A stretch of DNA of 64,000 nt from a virus: positions 1-64,000 of the IMG/VR virus record IMGVR_UViG_3300037852_000055; one strand, given 5' to 3'. The notes beneath the pieces were generated by a model. That model saw only the letters and a list, made by a program, of their open reading frames with translations, ran no database searches and was not told the origin of the DNA. Within the stretch, counting starts at the first letter, position 1. Each line of letters opens with the position of its first letter. Below are positions 25,389-33,261 of the stretch, one piece after another. A program made the translations under genes and the position numbers.

Positions 25389-25604
25389 TTACCACGTCCT
25401 CCCTGTGAGGTAACAAGCAGTCGCATTGAGATCACCAAAAACACAAATTACTTCTTGCTTAGTTTGGGTATCATGGTAATAGTCAAAGAGTACATGTCCG
25501 TTCTTATCTGCTACCCGTTCAGAGCCTAGGAACACCATTCTCTGTGTATTTTGCCCCAAAGCAAAGGCCCCTAGGATTACCAATGCAATAGCAATTTTTT
25601 TCAT
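25389..25604 (-). CDS. Small exported protein, paralogue of neighbour
   Basis: 71 residues: signal peptide MKKIAIALVILGAFALG, then YYHDTQTKQEVICVFGD ... ACYLTGRTW, matching the 89-aa neighbour. The two Cys probably form a disulfide. Start overlaps the SF2 helicase stop by 4 bp. Confidence 0.65.
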   Translation of the reverse strand: MKKIAIALVILGAFALGQNTQRMVFLGSERVADKNGHVLFDYYHDTQTKQEVICVFGDLNATACYLTGRTW

Positions 25605-27388
25605 TTCTTACTCCTTTGGTTTTTCAATAGGTCTATAGCTAAACTTGCTTCCCCCGCCGTTATCACAGGTAATTTACAGACACCACATTGGGTACCCACT
25701 GGTTTGTTCCCTGGACATATGCACTTGAGAATTGGTTTTCCCTTGCTTAGTGTCCGTAGGTACTTGCGTACAGCCTCCGTGGATGGCCCGTTCTTCCGTT
25801 CACTCTCCCTTGTGAGCAGTTTCAAACGCTCAGGTCTACACCTACGCACTACATCATCGGCAGTTTCAAAAGCTTCCTTGAGCGTAGCAAAAGTGCCAAG
25901 TTTACGAGTGTCCTTGGTAGTAGAAATGGACAGTTCCCATTCGTCCAGTTCGTTTTGTTCCAGATGCAGTTTCTCATGTAAATACTGGGAGTACTGCCCT
26001 TTGATTGCTTGGCGCTCTGGGATTGACAAAATGTATGACCCATCGGCCCCAGAGATCCACCCCAGTTTACTAAACTTTTGTACTTCCTCGGTATAAGGCT
26101 CAGCAAACAAGTCAATGGATTCTATGTAGGCCTTGATCTTAGAAAGGTCAGTTAGGTTTGATAAGTTTACAGTTGGGTATTTTTCCTGTAAGTCGCTAAG
26201 CTCTTTTTCAGCAGCTAACACGGAGCCCCCATGCAAATTCATGGCAGGGTTCATGCCAAACAAAGAAGGCAGTGTTATTAAACTGCAACGCTTGTATGAA
26301 TCACAAACATCTATGACAAGGCAGTTTTCTTTGCCTGGGTGAAGTCTTGTACCTCGACCTATCTTTTGGGTGTACCTAGAGCTGCTGCGGTCTGGCGTAG
26401 CTAATACTATACAGGAAACTTTAGTAGAATCAAAGCCCTCAATTAAAAGGGACGCATTGCATAGTGCTTCTAGTTTTCCCTCTTCAAACCAAATAAGTTT
26501 AGAAGCTCTTTGCACATCTACCCCGTAGATAGGTGCTGCACACACCCCATTGCGAAGAAACTCTTCTGCCAAGGCTTTAGCGTGGTCAATCCCAGCGGTA
26601 AATGCAATGGTTGGCCGTCCCACCGCGTTATCTTTCCAAGCTTTTACAACCAAAGAATTACGCTCAGGGGTATTCACAGCAGTGGACAGTTCATCACTCT
26701 TGAATTCCCCAGCTACTACTTTGACTTCATCAAGGCTAGTCTTAGTATCTACCCTAATGCCTTTAAGAGGGACAAGGAAACCATCAGCTATGGCCTTCCG
26801 CAACGGATAACTGTACACAATCTTCTTGAAAATGCTCTTAAGAGAAACCGTGTCTTCATCGTCCAGCAGTACCATGTCCTTGGCTTGGCCCCTAGCTTTA
26901 CTTCTGCTCTTAGGGGTGGCGCTAAGGCCTACCAGAAGCTTTTTACTTTCTGGCAGAAACACGCCTGAATCATTGAGAATACGTAAGTAAGTGTCTCCTT
27001 GGCGATGGCATTCATCTAGAACAATGATTGAAATGTCATTCCAAAAGTTATCCAAACGTTTAGACCCAGAACGGCCTACAGAAGCGTTGCAGGCTACAAT
27101 TACATCACAATCAGGATCAGCATGGTGCTCAGCTTTTTCTAATCCCACTTTAAGCTGCGGGTTCCATGTTTTTATCTTGTCCATCGCTTGGTTAAGCAGT
27201 TCTTCTGTATGAGCAATGAAAAGCATTTTTCCATTGGGCACCGTGCCTTTTAGATATGTAGGCAGATTAGCTGCTAACAAGGTTTTACCTGCGCCTGTAC
27301 ACCAGAATACCAGTTGCTGTCGTATTCCTTCTTTGTAGGCTTCAGCTATCGCTGCTAAAGTTTCTTTCTGGTAGTAGCGTAGCTCCAT
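25601..27388 (-). CDS. SF2 DNA/RNA helicase (DECH box)
   Basis: 595 residues. Motif I CTGAGKT (about 30-36), motif II LDECHRQG, motif III LSATPKS and motif VI YTQKIGRGTRLHPG are in order, as in phage UvsW-like and restriction-type helicases. The C-terminal 200 residues add a helical domain and a zinc ribbon CICPGNKPVGTQCGVCKLP. Likely a branch-migration or fork-remodelling helicase serving recombination-dependent replication. Confidence 0.88.
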   Translation of the reverse strand: MELRYYQKETLAAIAEAYKEGIRQQLVFWCTGAGKTLLAANLPTYLKGTVPNGKMLFIAHTEELLNQAMDKIKTWNPQLKVGLEKAEHHADPDCDVIVACNASVGRSGSKRLDNFWNDISIIVLDECHRQGDTYLRILNDSGVFLPESKKLLVGLSATPKSRSKARGQAKDMVLLDDEDTVSLKSIFKKIVYSYPLRKAIADGFLVPLKGIRVDTKTSLDEVKVVAGEFKSDELSTAVNTPERNSLVVKAWKDNAVGRPTIAFTAGIDHAKALAEEFLRNGVCAAPIYGVDVQRASKLIWFEEGKLEALCNASLLIEGFDSTKVSCIVLATPDRSSSRYTQKIGRGTRLHPGKENCLVIDVCDSYKRCSLITLPSLFGMNPAMNLHGGSVLAAEKELSDLQEKYPTVNLSNLTDLSKIKAYIESIDLFAEPYTEEVQKFSKLGWISGADGSYILSIPERQAIKGQYSQYLHEKLHLEQNELDEWELSISTTKDTRKLGTFATLKEAFETADDVVRRCRPERLKLLTRESERKNGPSTEAVRKYLRTLSKGKPILKCICPGNKPVGTQCGVCKLPVITAGEASLAIDLLKNQRSKK

Positions 27389-27402
27389 GGTTCTCCTTTG
27401 GG

Positions 27403-27582
27403 TTATCCTAAGTATACTACAATTTCATCCTCCAGCTTCATAAGCTGGTCGTAATCCTTGGCATATAGGTCTGGGCCATAATCCTCAGGGTCATAATATT
27501 TCTTATCCACAGCTTCTAGCAAGGTACGTAATTGCTTTGCCAATTTGCCGATACGATTGGAAATTGCTTTGTCTATTCTCAT
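27403..27582 (-). CDS. Small hypothetical protein (59 aa)
   Basis: Start at 27582, 1 nt past the upstream stop, gives MRIDKAISNRIGKLAKQLRT; longer in-frame starts lie inside the neighbour. Helical with an acidic centre. Confidence 0.6.
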   Translation of the reverse strand: MRIDKAISNRIGKLAKQLRTLLEAVDKKYYDPEDYGPDLYAKDYDQLMKLEDEIVVYLG

Positions 27583-27583
27583 G

Positions 27584-27946
27584 TTAATCCTTCCATTGTC
27601 TGTATACCCTTTTGTGATGCTTGGTCTCCATTGTAACATCCCTGAGCAATTCAATGTAAGCCGAAGGCACCTGATCAATGTCTAGCCTTACAATTCTATT
27701 GGGAAACTCAAGCACCCCCTTGTGGGTAAGTATTTGTAATTCCATGTTAGGAAAATAGTCATCGTCAATTCCCCATACATGGATTCTCCATCGGGTTTCT
27801 TCTTTACCCCTTAAGTTTGTATGTACTTCGCCTTTTATAGCTAGTACTTTTCCTATGCGTATGCCAGCGCATCGGCCCAGGGCGTGTCCATAAGCAATGT
27901 AGTCCCCTACGTTAATGTCTTGGCCTATTTTATCCTTAGGAATCAT
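27584..27946 (-). CDS. Hypothetical protein with SH3-like beta start (120 aa)
   Basis: GQDINVGDYIAYGHALGRCAGIRIGKVLAI followed by RWRIHVWGIDDDY looks like a small beta-barrel of the sort found in many phage accessory proteins. Basic C-terminus. ATGA overlap with the next gene upstream. No function assigned. Confidence 0.6.
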   Translation of the reverse strand: MIPKDKIGQDINVGDYIAYGHALGRCAGIRIGKVLAIKGEVHTNLRGKEETRWRIHVWGIDDDYFPNMELQILTHKGVLEFPNRIVRLDIDQVPSAYIELLRDVTMETKHHKRVYRQWKD

Positions 27947-28584
27947 TCGCCTGTCCCTAAGAGCTTCTGAGGCTCTGGCTTTTTCATAAACAACAAAATA
28001 GGGTTTAGTTCATTCAATGACACGCTGAGCAAATGCAAAGCTTCTCTCTTAGGGTCAGAGCCAAAAGCTGCTTGCCAGGCAATACGCTGTGTGATTGACA
28101 TAGGGATGCTTAGGTGAATTAGAGCGTGTGTGTTTCCCCCTTTGGACTCTGACACTTCAAACTGCTGAGGTATGTACCCAAGTGTTTGCTCAAGGATTCC
28201 CAGCGTATCATAAAACTGCCCTGGGAGTGCACCATCAAAAACCCAGTTATCGTAATCTAGCATTAAAGTTTTATCATCAGCCAAAACTACTTGCCATTTA
28301 TTAGAGAAACCTTTGTCGTCTAGGTACTTTTGTGCAGCCTGAGCATGGTCATTGTTTAATACGTTTGTTACATCACTACCCCTTGGGTTGTTGCTTGTTC
28401 TCTGGGGATTTATACCAAACACTTCATCCTGACATACTTGGCATAGCCCACTGATACCAAATTCTTTCTTCGATAGTTCATCTCTAAATGTACCCACAGG
28501 CTTACTACAACTAGGGCACAACCCTTGGTCAATTCTTTCTAATTTCTTGGTATATCCCACGGCTTCCATAATTGCTCGATTCAT
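27943..28584 (-). CDS. Zinc-ribbon phage protein of unknown function (213 aa)
   Basis: N-terminal zinc ribbon CPSCSKPVG ... CQVCQDEVF. The C-terminal domain contains MLDYDN and SKGGNTHALIHLSIPMSITQRIAWQAAFGSDPKRE (quoted in part), a recurrent phage pattern that recalls primase-polymerase-like folds, but catalytic residues could not be verified. Located in the replication operon. Confidence 0.55.
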   Translation of the reverse strand: MNRAIMEAVGYTKKLERIDQGLCPSCSKPVGTFRDELSKKEFGISGLCQVCQDEVFGINPQRTSNNPRGSDVTNVLNNDHAQAAQKYLDDKGFSNKWQVVLADDKTLMLDYDNWVFDGALPGQFYDTLGILEQTLGYIPQQFEVSESKGGNTHALIHLSIPMSITQRIAWQAAFGSDPKREALHLLSVSLNELNPILLFMKKPEPQKLLGTGE

Positions 28585-28964
28585 TACTCGCTCCTTTGTT
28601 TAACCACTGGACAAACCATTTTGAAGTCAAAGTTCTCAAGACGTGCTAAGGAATACACAGGATTACCTTCAGAATCTAGAGGCACAATAATCTTGGTATT
28701 ATCACTGGGCTTAAAGTCTTTTATACACTGCTTAGCTGGCCACTCCATAGAGATTATTTTTTTCACACACTTAAACCCCCCTCTAGGATCAGACACTTTA
28801 CTCTCATCTTCATTGCAGTGGGTGTCTGGGAAGTATATGGTTGTGCATTGTGGCTCCTGAGCATATGAGGTGGCGTTTATAACTATAAACAATAGAATTA
28901 ACAAAATTGTCAATGTAAAAATAGCCACCACTACTGTGTGTTTAGTGTCATTATGTGAAAGCAC
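28584..28964 (-). CDS. Exported or membrane-anchored Cys-containing protein
   Basis: 126 residues from a GTG with AGGAG 5 nt upstream. Hydrophobic segment at about 10-32 ending ATSYA-Q, then six Cys in the exported part. The start lies inside the peptidase gene upstream. Unknown. Confidence 0.6.
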   Translation of the reverse strand: MLSHNDTKHTVVVAIFTLTILLILLFIVINATSYAQEPQCTTIYFPDTHCNEDESKVSDPRGGFKCVKKIISMEWPAKQCIKDFKPSDNTKIIVPLDSEGNPVYSLARLENFDFKMVCPVVKQRSE

Positions 28965-29533
28965 TTTGACTCCTGTTCTACTATCACCCGCCCCATGGCT
29001 TGGTAATAAATTAATCTCATTTCTAGATACTTAGTCTGCGCTCTGGTTAACCCTGCACGCCCTAGGTCTATTGTACAACCTGCTTCATGGGAGCTAGCTA
29101 ATTCCCCCTCGGCTGGTGCTGCATTCCTATTGTATCTCCTTAGCTTCTTTTGTACAACCACTGGCCTAATTGCGCTGGTCAATACCAAGGGTTTCCCAAA
29201 TTGTTCATAGAATTCCCCAGAGAGCTGCCCCAGGAAGGAGTTAACCTGAGGCAGCACATAGCGCCGATTCACTGGTAAACTATGCGCTATAACCATCGCG
29301 CCACTCGTGACTGGAGCCACTAGGTTACCAGCTTGTACTAAATTTTTAAGTTCCTTCTCGTCTCGTACTCGTGCCAAGTGTTGCTGGTCTATGGTTTCGT
29401 TCTGTAGGTACAGGGCTTGTCTTGTTGGACACAAGAGGGGCGAACAGTTCTTGTATCTGTGGTGTGGCTTCGCCTGTGCAAAGGAAGTGCATAAAATCAA
29501 GAATAGGATTATCCTTAGGTTTTTCATTAGCAT
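28931..29533 (-). CDS. Exported M15-like peptidase (DUF5715-type)
   Basis: 200 residues with signal peptide MKNLRIILFLILCTSFAQA. Downstream, LVLTSAIRPVVVQKKL, SSHEAGCTIDLG and KCFHIM give the H ... D ... H zinc layout of D-Ala-D-Ala carboxypeptidase/endopeptidase-like (M15) enzymes. It probably cuts peptidoglycan peptides in the periplasm. Its first 188 bp overlap the C-terminus of the next gene upstream in another frame. Confidence 0.75.
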   Translation of the reverse strand: MLMKNLRIILFLILCTSFAQAKPHHRYKNCSPLLCPTRQALYLQNETIDQQHLARVRDEKELKNLVQAGNLVAPVTSGAMVIAHSLPVNRRYVLPQVNSFLGQLSGEFYEQFGKPLVLTSAIRPVVVQKKLRRYNRNAAPAEGELASSHEAGCTIDLGRAGLTRAQTKYLEMRLIYYQAMGRVIVEQESKCFHIMTLNTQ

Positions 29534-29918
29534 CCTTTGGTGGGTAAATATTTAAAGCCGAGTTCCACCCCTTGGTAAATTGATCTTTGTTCTCCTTCTT
29601 TAACCTCTCGTATTCCTCTTTGTGTGCATGGCAAAAGTTAAAGGTAATAGGAAAGTCTCTGCCACACACATAACATACCAATGGCCTATGCGGTTCATCT
29701 GCCGTGCGTCCTACAATGGGTTCACCTCGCTTAGGTACAGATTGTTTAGCTTGAAAGTCTCTAGCAATGTTTAGCATCCTAAGGGCTCCCCAACGTTCGC
29801 TATTCAAAAACGCTGAGTGTGAAGTTTGTCCATACAAAGACTCAACCTGTGCTCGTGTATTAATGGTCTCATAGGTTTCTATTAACTTTTCCACAAGCTT
29901 ATCTACTGCGGTTTCCAC
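29346..29918 (-). CDS. Zinc-finger protein with long overlap (190 aa)
   Basis: Start taken at GTG 29918 behind AAGGAGG (TTG at 29921 is also possible); upstream codons overlap the HNH gene. CYVCGRDFPITFNFCHAH is a likely zinc site. The last 62 codons run through the signal peptide region of the peptidase gene in a different frame. Confidence 0.55.
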   Translation of the reverse strand: METAVDKLVEKLIETYETINTRAQVESLYGQTSHSAFLNSERWGALRMLNIARDFQAKQSVPKRGEPIVGRTADEPHRPLVCYVCGRDFPITFNFCHAHKEEYERLKKENKDQFTKGWNSALNIYPPKDANEKPKDNPILDFMHFLCTGEATPQIQELFAPLVSNKTSPVPTERNHRPATLGTSTRREGT

Positions 29919-30196
29919 CAACTTGCCCTCCTTATGGTTACTTCTCCGGTTACTGCATTTACTTCTATGGTTAACCCATGTTCTCCGTTGCGTATTGCTG
30001 TGTGAACGCCTGAGTGACAAGCACTGCAAAGTGTGAGCAAATTCCAGGCCAAATCAGGCCCACCTTGGCTTCTAAACCAAACATGATGAACGTGTAAAAC
30101 ACTTCTAAACCCACAGTTACGACACATATACCCATCGCGCCTTAGGACTTCTTGGCATAGCCTATCATATTCCTCAGGAGGTAGGCGAAGGCTCAC
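29903..30196 (-). CDS. Small HNH endonuclease
   Basis: 97 residues from GTG. CRNCG ... LHVHHVWFRSQGGPDLAWNLLTLC-SACH is a complete HNH motif with two CxxC zinc pairs, like compact HNH nucleases of phages. It could be homing or recombination-linked. Overlaps both neighbours by 16-23 bp. Confidence 0.85.
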   Translation of the reverse strand: MSLRLPPEEYDRLCQEVLRRDGYMCRNCGFRSVLHVHHVWFRSQGGPDLAWNLLTLCSACHSGVHTAIRNGEHGLTIEVNAVTGEVTIRRASWWKPQ

Positions 30197-30449
30197 TGTT
30201 TAATCCTTTGAAATAATCTGCGGAACGTTCTACAACAGTGTAACTGGCTTTCCCCGGTGTGCCCTTCCAATCCCCTGTTTGCGTGGGTTTCTGCTTTAGT
30301 GCCTGCCATTGTCTAGCTTGTACCACAGGTTTAAGCACTGGCGTACCCTGCTCAAAAATCTCAGGGTTTACATTTAGGAATTTCTTTTCTTTTGCATCGC
30401 TCTGGGCCTTGTGCTTAAATGCCCTACGGGTTTTGTACTCTGGTGTCAA
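30174..30449 (-). CDS. Hypothetical basic protein (91 aa)
   Basis: Lys/Arg-rich, low structure: KTRRAFKHKAQSDAKEKKF at the start, Pro-rich middle. Possibly nucleic-acid binding. Overlaps the HNH gene by 23 bp. Confidence 0.55.
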   Translation of the reverse strand: MTPEYKTRRAFKHKAQSDAKEKKFLNVNPEIFEQGTPVLKPVVQARQWQALKQKPTQTGDWKGTPGKASYTVVERSADYFKGLNSEPSPTS

Positions 30450-30727
30450 TTATAATCCTCCTTTGGAGCAGGGTACTGGTTAATTGGTTTAGGAAAATTT
30501 GGAAGCATGGAAATACCATACTCACAAATAGGAAGTTCCTTGTAAATATCCACAGCTTTTGCAACAGCTTCTTCTTCTGTGCTAAATACAAAAGCGTTTT
30601 CAAAATACTCACGAACGTATTCTTCCCATTTCACATTTTCAATGGCTTGAGCATCGGTTACTCTGTACTCCTTGGTTCCATCTTCCTTAGGAAAAGTTGA
30701 GATATACACACCGTTATCTGCTGACAT
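30446..30727 (-). CDS. Conserved small phage protein, MSADNG type (93 aa)
   Basis: Start at 30727 fits AAGGAG with 7 nt spacing. MSADNGVYISTF ... EYRVTDAQAIENV ... ICEYGI matches a family of small phage proteins known to me only as hypothetical. The end overlaps the next gene by 4 bp. Confidence 0.65.
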   Translation of the reverse strand: MSADNGVYISTFPKEDGTKEYRVTDAQAIENVKWEEYVREYFENAFVFSTEEEAVAKAVDIYKELPICEYGISMLPNFPKPINQYPAPKEDYN

Positions 30728-31433
30728 TTGCATTCTCCTTTGGTGCCTGAATTTTGATTTCCACTGGTTCCTCCTCAGCAACTTCCACTGGCGGAAAATT
30801 AGTTGGGTCGCTTAGCGCCTCCATACACATTGCTTCTATGCAGGCTCCGTCATGGAAGTCAACCGCCATACCTTCAGCATCTCTACCGTTGCTCCCAAGC
30901 TTTCTCCGCATGATTTCCATAGCAGGCACTATAACATTCTTCCATGCAGATTCGTTGGTGTAGTAGGAGCGCACAATGCGTTTGTCAGGGCCTACCATGC
31001 CCTTAAGCCGTGCCACTTCTAGCTTAACCTTTTCTACAGTTAATTCATCGGCCTCCGTAATTAGGCGAACAATGTGTTCTGCTAAGGGTTCGTTCTTCTT
31101 AGTGTCACGGTTATAATAGGAACCCTCAGGGTTTAGTGTTGAAATTTCCCTAAACTTACTATAGTTCCAGTGCTGTTCTACCTGGGAACGTACAAGGCCA
31201 ACAGTGCGATACACTCGCACAATCTTAGCAAGAATCTGTGCCTTCCTGAGCTTTAGTTTAAGCTCTTTGCCAGCATATTCTTCTAAGTTTTTGTAGCCCC
31301 ATTGTGCTGGGTACCCATTTTCTTGAGCCTCGAATAAAAGCTCGGCAGCATCAAGAAGTGACCCAGATATTCCTGTAGACAATCTAAGCAAGGTTTTCCT
31401 AACAACCGCTGGGCGCTCCAAAGGTTTGTCCAT
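30714..31433 (-). CDS. Hypothetical helical protein (239 aa)
   Basis: Start near MDKPLERP (31433); TTG at 31445 with GGGAG 7 nt upstream is an alternative. The frame stays open to 31697, but that part is a shadow of the GC-rich neighbour. The body is helical and charged, with NLEEYAGKELKLKLRKAQILAKIV resembling a winged or coiled DNA-binding helix set. Unknown. Confidence 0.55.
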   Translation of the reverse strand: MDKPLERPAVVRKTLLRLSTGISGSLLDAAELLFEAQENGYPAQWGYKNLEEYAGKELKLKLRKAQILAKIVRVYRTVGLVRSQVEQHWNYSKFREISTLNPEGSYYNRDTKKNEPLAEHIVRLITEADELTVEKVKLEVARLKGMVGPDKRIVRSYYTNESAWKNVIVPAMEIMRRKLGSNGRDAEGMAVDFHDGACIEAMCMEALSDPTNFPPVEVAEEEPVEIKIQAPKENANVSR

Positions 31434-31560
31434 TTCTTCTACCAAGTTTATTCTCCCTTCTTGCTTTCCTTCCCTGCGTCTCGTTGTGCTTGGTTCATTC
31501 CTTCCTTCCTTCGCGGCAAAAAGCCGCTGACCCCTTAATGCAAAAGCCGCAATCCCATTG

Positions 31561-31821
31561 TCAGCCTTTCTTTTCCGCTGGCGGCGGTGGAAGTTCTCCT
31601 TGATCGTTACCTGTGAATGCCGCATCGAGAATAATCGTTGCTTGGCGACACCATTGATTGTTCGGGTCGGACGCCGTAAGCCGCCGCGCCTTATCAATCG
31701 CAGAGCGTAATTCCTCTATGGGCGCTTGGCCCCGGCTGTCAGGTTGGTCAGGTTTAGACTTAGAGAGAATTGTGTTCATCTGTGAAATGCGCTTATCTTG
31801 GCTGTCAGGTTGGTTATTCAT
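31561..31821 (-). CDS. GC-rich hypothetical protein (86 aa), probable recent acquisition
   Basis: MNNQPDSQDKRISQMNTILS... with PIEELRSAIDKARRL and a PPPPAEKKG tail. Base composition and codon choice (GCC, CGC, GCG) differ sharply from the AT-leaning genes around it, as does the flanking 31.45-31.56 kb spacer. Suggests transfer from the host or a prophage. Confidence 0.55.
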   Translation of the reverse strand: MNNQPDSQDKRISQMNTILSKSKPDQPDSRGQAPIEELRSAIDKARRLTASDPNNQWCRQATIILDAAFTGNDQGELPPPPAEKKG

Positions 31822-31832
31822 ATAATTTCTCC

Positions 31833-32033
31833 TTAGAAAAACCTTGGGCCACGCCCATTGTAACCCTCCGCATCAACCTTAGGTATAACCAATTCTTCAA
31901 TGCGTAGTGACCTACGAATACGACCAAAATAGTCTGCAATGGTATGCGTAGCTTCACTTGGCCCAGATTGATCCATGAGATAGTGATAGGCTTTCCCTAG
32001 GATACGCAGGGCGTCTAGCTTATTGTAGTGCAT
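31833..32033 (-). CDS. Small hypothetical protein (66 aa)
   Basis: MHYNKLDALRILGKAYHYLM..., helical N-half, basic middle (YFGRIRRSLRIEEL). Abuts the membrane protein gene upstream. Confidence 0.6.
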   Translation of the reverse strand: MHYNKLDALRILGKAYHYLMDQSGPSEATHTIADYFGRIRRSLRIEELVIPKVDAEGYNGRGPRFF

Positions 32034-32266
32034 TATTTCTCCTTTGTAGTGGCAGAAGCAGTGCCTCGGGCTAACCCTGTGATAAAGTTAAGGGCCAACG
32101 CTTGCCAAAACCCAATCTTTGCTGTGCCAAACAGCACAGTTAAAATCCCAGGTGTAAACAAATAATTGACCACCCATTTAGTAGGGTAAGCAGTAAGCAC
32201 AGAAAGCAAAGCTACTAACCCAATGAATACAACAATTGCTCCCACAGCTTTCAAAAGTGTTTCCAT
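32033..32266 (-). CDS. Small two-helix membrane protein (77 aa)
   Basis: Hydrophobic segments at 5-25 and 40-62. VNYLFTPGILTVLFGTAKIGFWQALAL follows a pattern of small phage membrane proteins of unknown job. Each end overlaps a neighbour by one base. Confidence 0.65.
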   Translation of the reverse strand: METLLKAVGAIVVFIGLVALLSVLTAYPTKWVVNYLFTPGILTVLFGTAKIGFWQALALNFITGLARGTASATTKEK

Positions 32267-32430
32267 TATTTCTCCTTTGGCTTAAACTGGTCTAATAGCA
32301 CTGTGTTCACAATGCACAAAGCATCGTGGTAATCCCGGCCAATACGCTCTGTTGTCCATTTAGAAAATATGTATCGCCTAACATCTTTTAGAAGTCTTTT
32401 TCCAAGGAATTCTATAGTATCTTGTTCCAT
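32266..32430 (-). CDS. Small hypothetical protein (54 aa)
   Basis: Start at 32430 (MEQDTIEFLGKRLL) with AAAGGA 7 nt upstream is preferred to an in-frame Met at 32454. Charged and helical. Confidence 0.6.
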   Translation of the reverse strand: MEQDTIEFLGKRLLKDVRRYIFSKWTTERIGRDYHDALCIVNTVLLDQFKPKEK

Positions 32431-32826
32431 TGAATTTTCCTTTGTATCGGTCATGGGGCTGTTGCCAGCCCCACTCCTTCGCTTTGTCTAGGCAGTTGCC
32501 AAGTCATAGCCCTGATCCCCAATGGGAAACAGGAAGTTAGCTACTCGGCTGATTAGGCCTTTGCTGTAGTTGGCTTTTATTGGTTTACGTGTCCGTTGTA
32601 TTCGCGTGGCCACGTCATTCGCGGCTAGTCCAGTACCCTTTCAACATTGCAATCGAAACTATTTCACGCCCAATAAAGAAGCATAACATAGCTTGTGCAC
32701 ACACCTAGTGACTGGGTTATCGAGGGGATGCAGTTGGGTTTATGCTTCTTTTGGTGGACGTGGCGGTTTCGCAACCGCGTCTTGCAACGGAAAACATACC
32801 TTCATACTAGCGTATTCGTGGGCACC
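32431..32826 (-). other. Non-coding, hairpin-bearing interval
   Basis: No convincing gene in 396 bp. A 41-codon frame from GTG (32613 to 32488, MATRIQRTRKPIKANYSKGL...) lacks a ribosome site. A perfect 12-bp inverted repeat, AAAGAAGCATAA at 32675-32686 and its complement at 32740-32751, brackets 53 nt. A GCGGTT-GCGA-AACCGC hairpin (32763-32778, GNRA loop on the minus strand) and the palindrome CGTGGCCACG (32605-32614) follow. Confidence 0.5.
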
Positions 32827-33021
32827 TTACTTTTGCCTAACTCTGTACTGAATCCCTTCGCTTGCTCCGGTTTTCAATGCTTCCTGTGCAGCTTCCTTGG
32901 TTTCAAAGAAACCGGAAATGCTTGAGTTTCCTGAGCGTGTCCACTTGTTACTGCCATCGCTCATCTTGCGTTCCACGATGAATCTCTTAGTGTGCTTACC
33001 CTCTGGTGTACGCGATACCAT
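32827..33021 (-). CDS. Small basic hypothetical protein (64 aa)
   Basis: Start at 33021, MVSRTPEGKHTKRFIVERKM; AAAGGAG is 11 nt away, slightly long. The rest (SSISGFFETKEAAQEALKTG) looks like a small beta-beta-alpha unit of the kind found in AP2-like or phage DNA-binding modules. Confidence 0.55.
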   Translation of the reverse strand: MVSRTPEGKHTKRFIVERKMSDGSNKWTRSGNSSISGFFETKEAAQEALKTGASEGIQYRVRQK

Positions 33022-33261
33022 AATCTTTGTTTCTCCTTTGTGTTTGAAATGTTGAAGCCTCAGGGCTTCCGAAGTGCCGTAGTAACCAGCAGGTTTCCAG
33101 TACAAGATCACTAGGACTAACGGCGTGTTGTTCCTAGTTTGTGAAAACATATACCGTGCAATCCCTTTATCCAGTGTGCGGCACTACGGTAACCCTGAGT
33201 GTTACCGGGGAGCTTTAGGCTCCTCCACCACCACAAGTGTACGCCTGTGGACGTTCTAAGT
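33022..33261 (-). ncRNA. Array of seven hairpins, candidate structured RNA or leader
   Basis: On the minus strand, 240 nt carry consecutive stems: CCACA/TGTGG, GGAGC/GCTCC, CGGTAAC/GTTACCG, AGTG/CACT, ACTAGGA/TCCTAGT, AACC/GGTT and GAAGCC-CTGA-GGCTTC, the last one just before the ribosome site of the 64-aa gene. No open frame of note. Stems seen by eye; function unknown. Confidence 0.4.
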
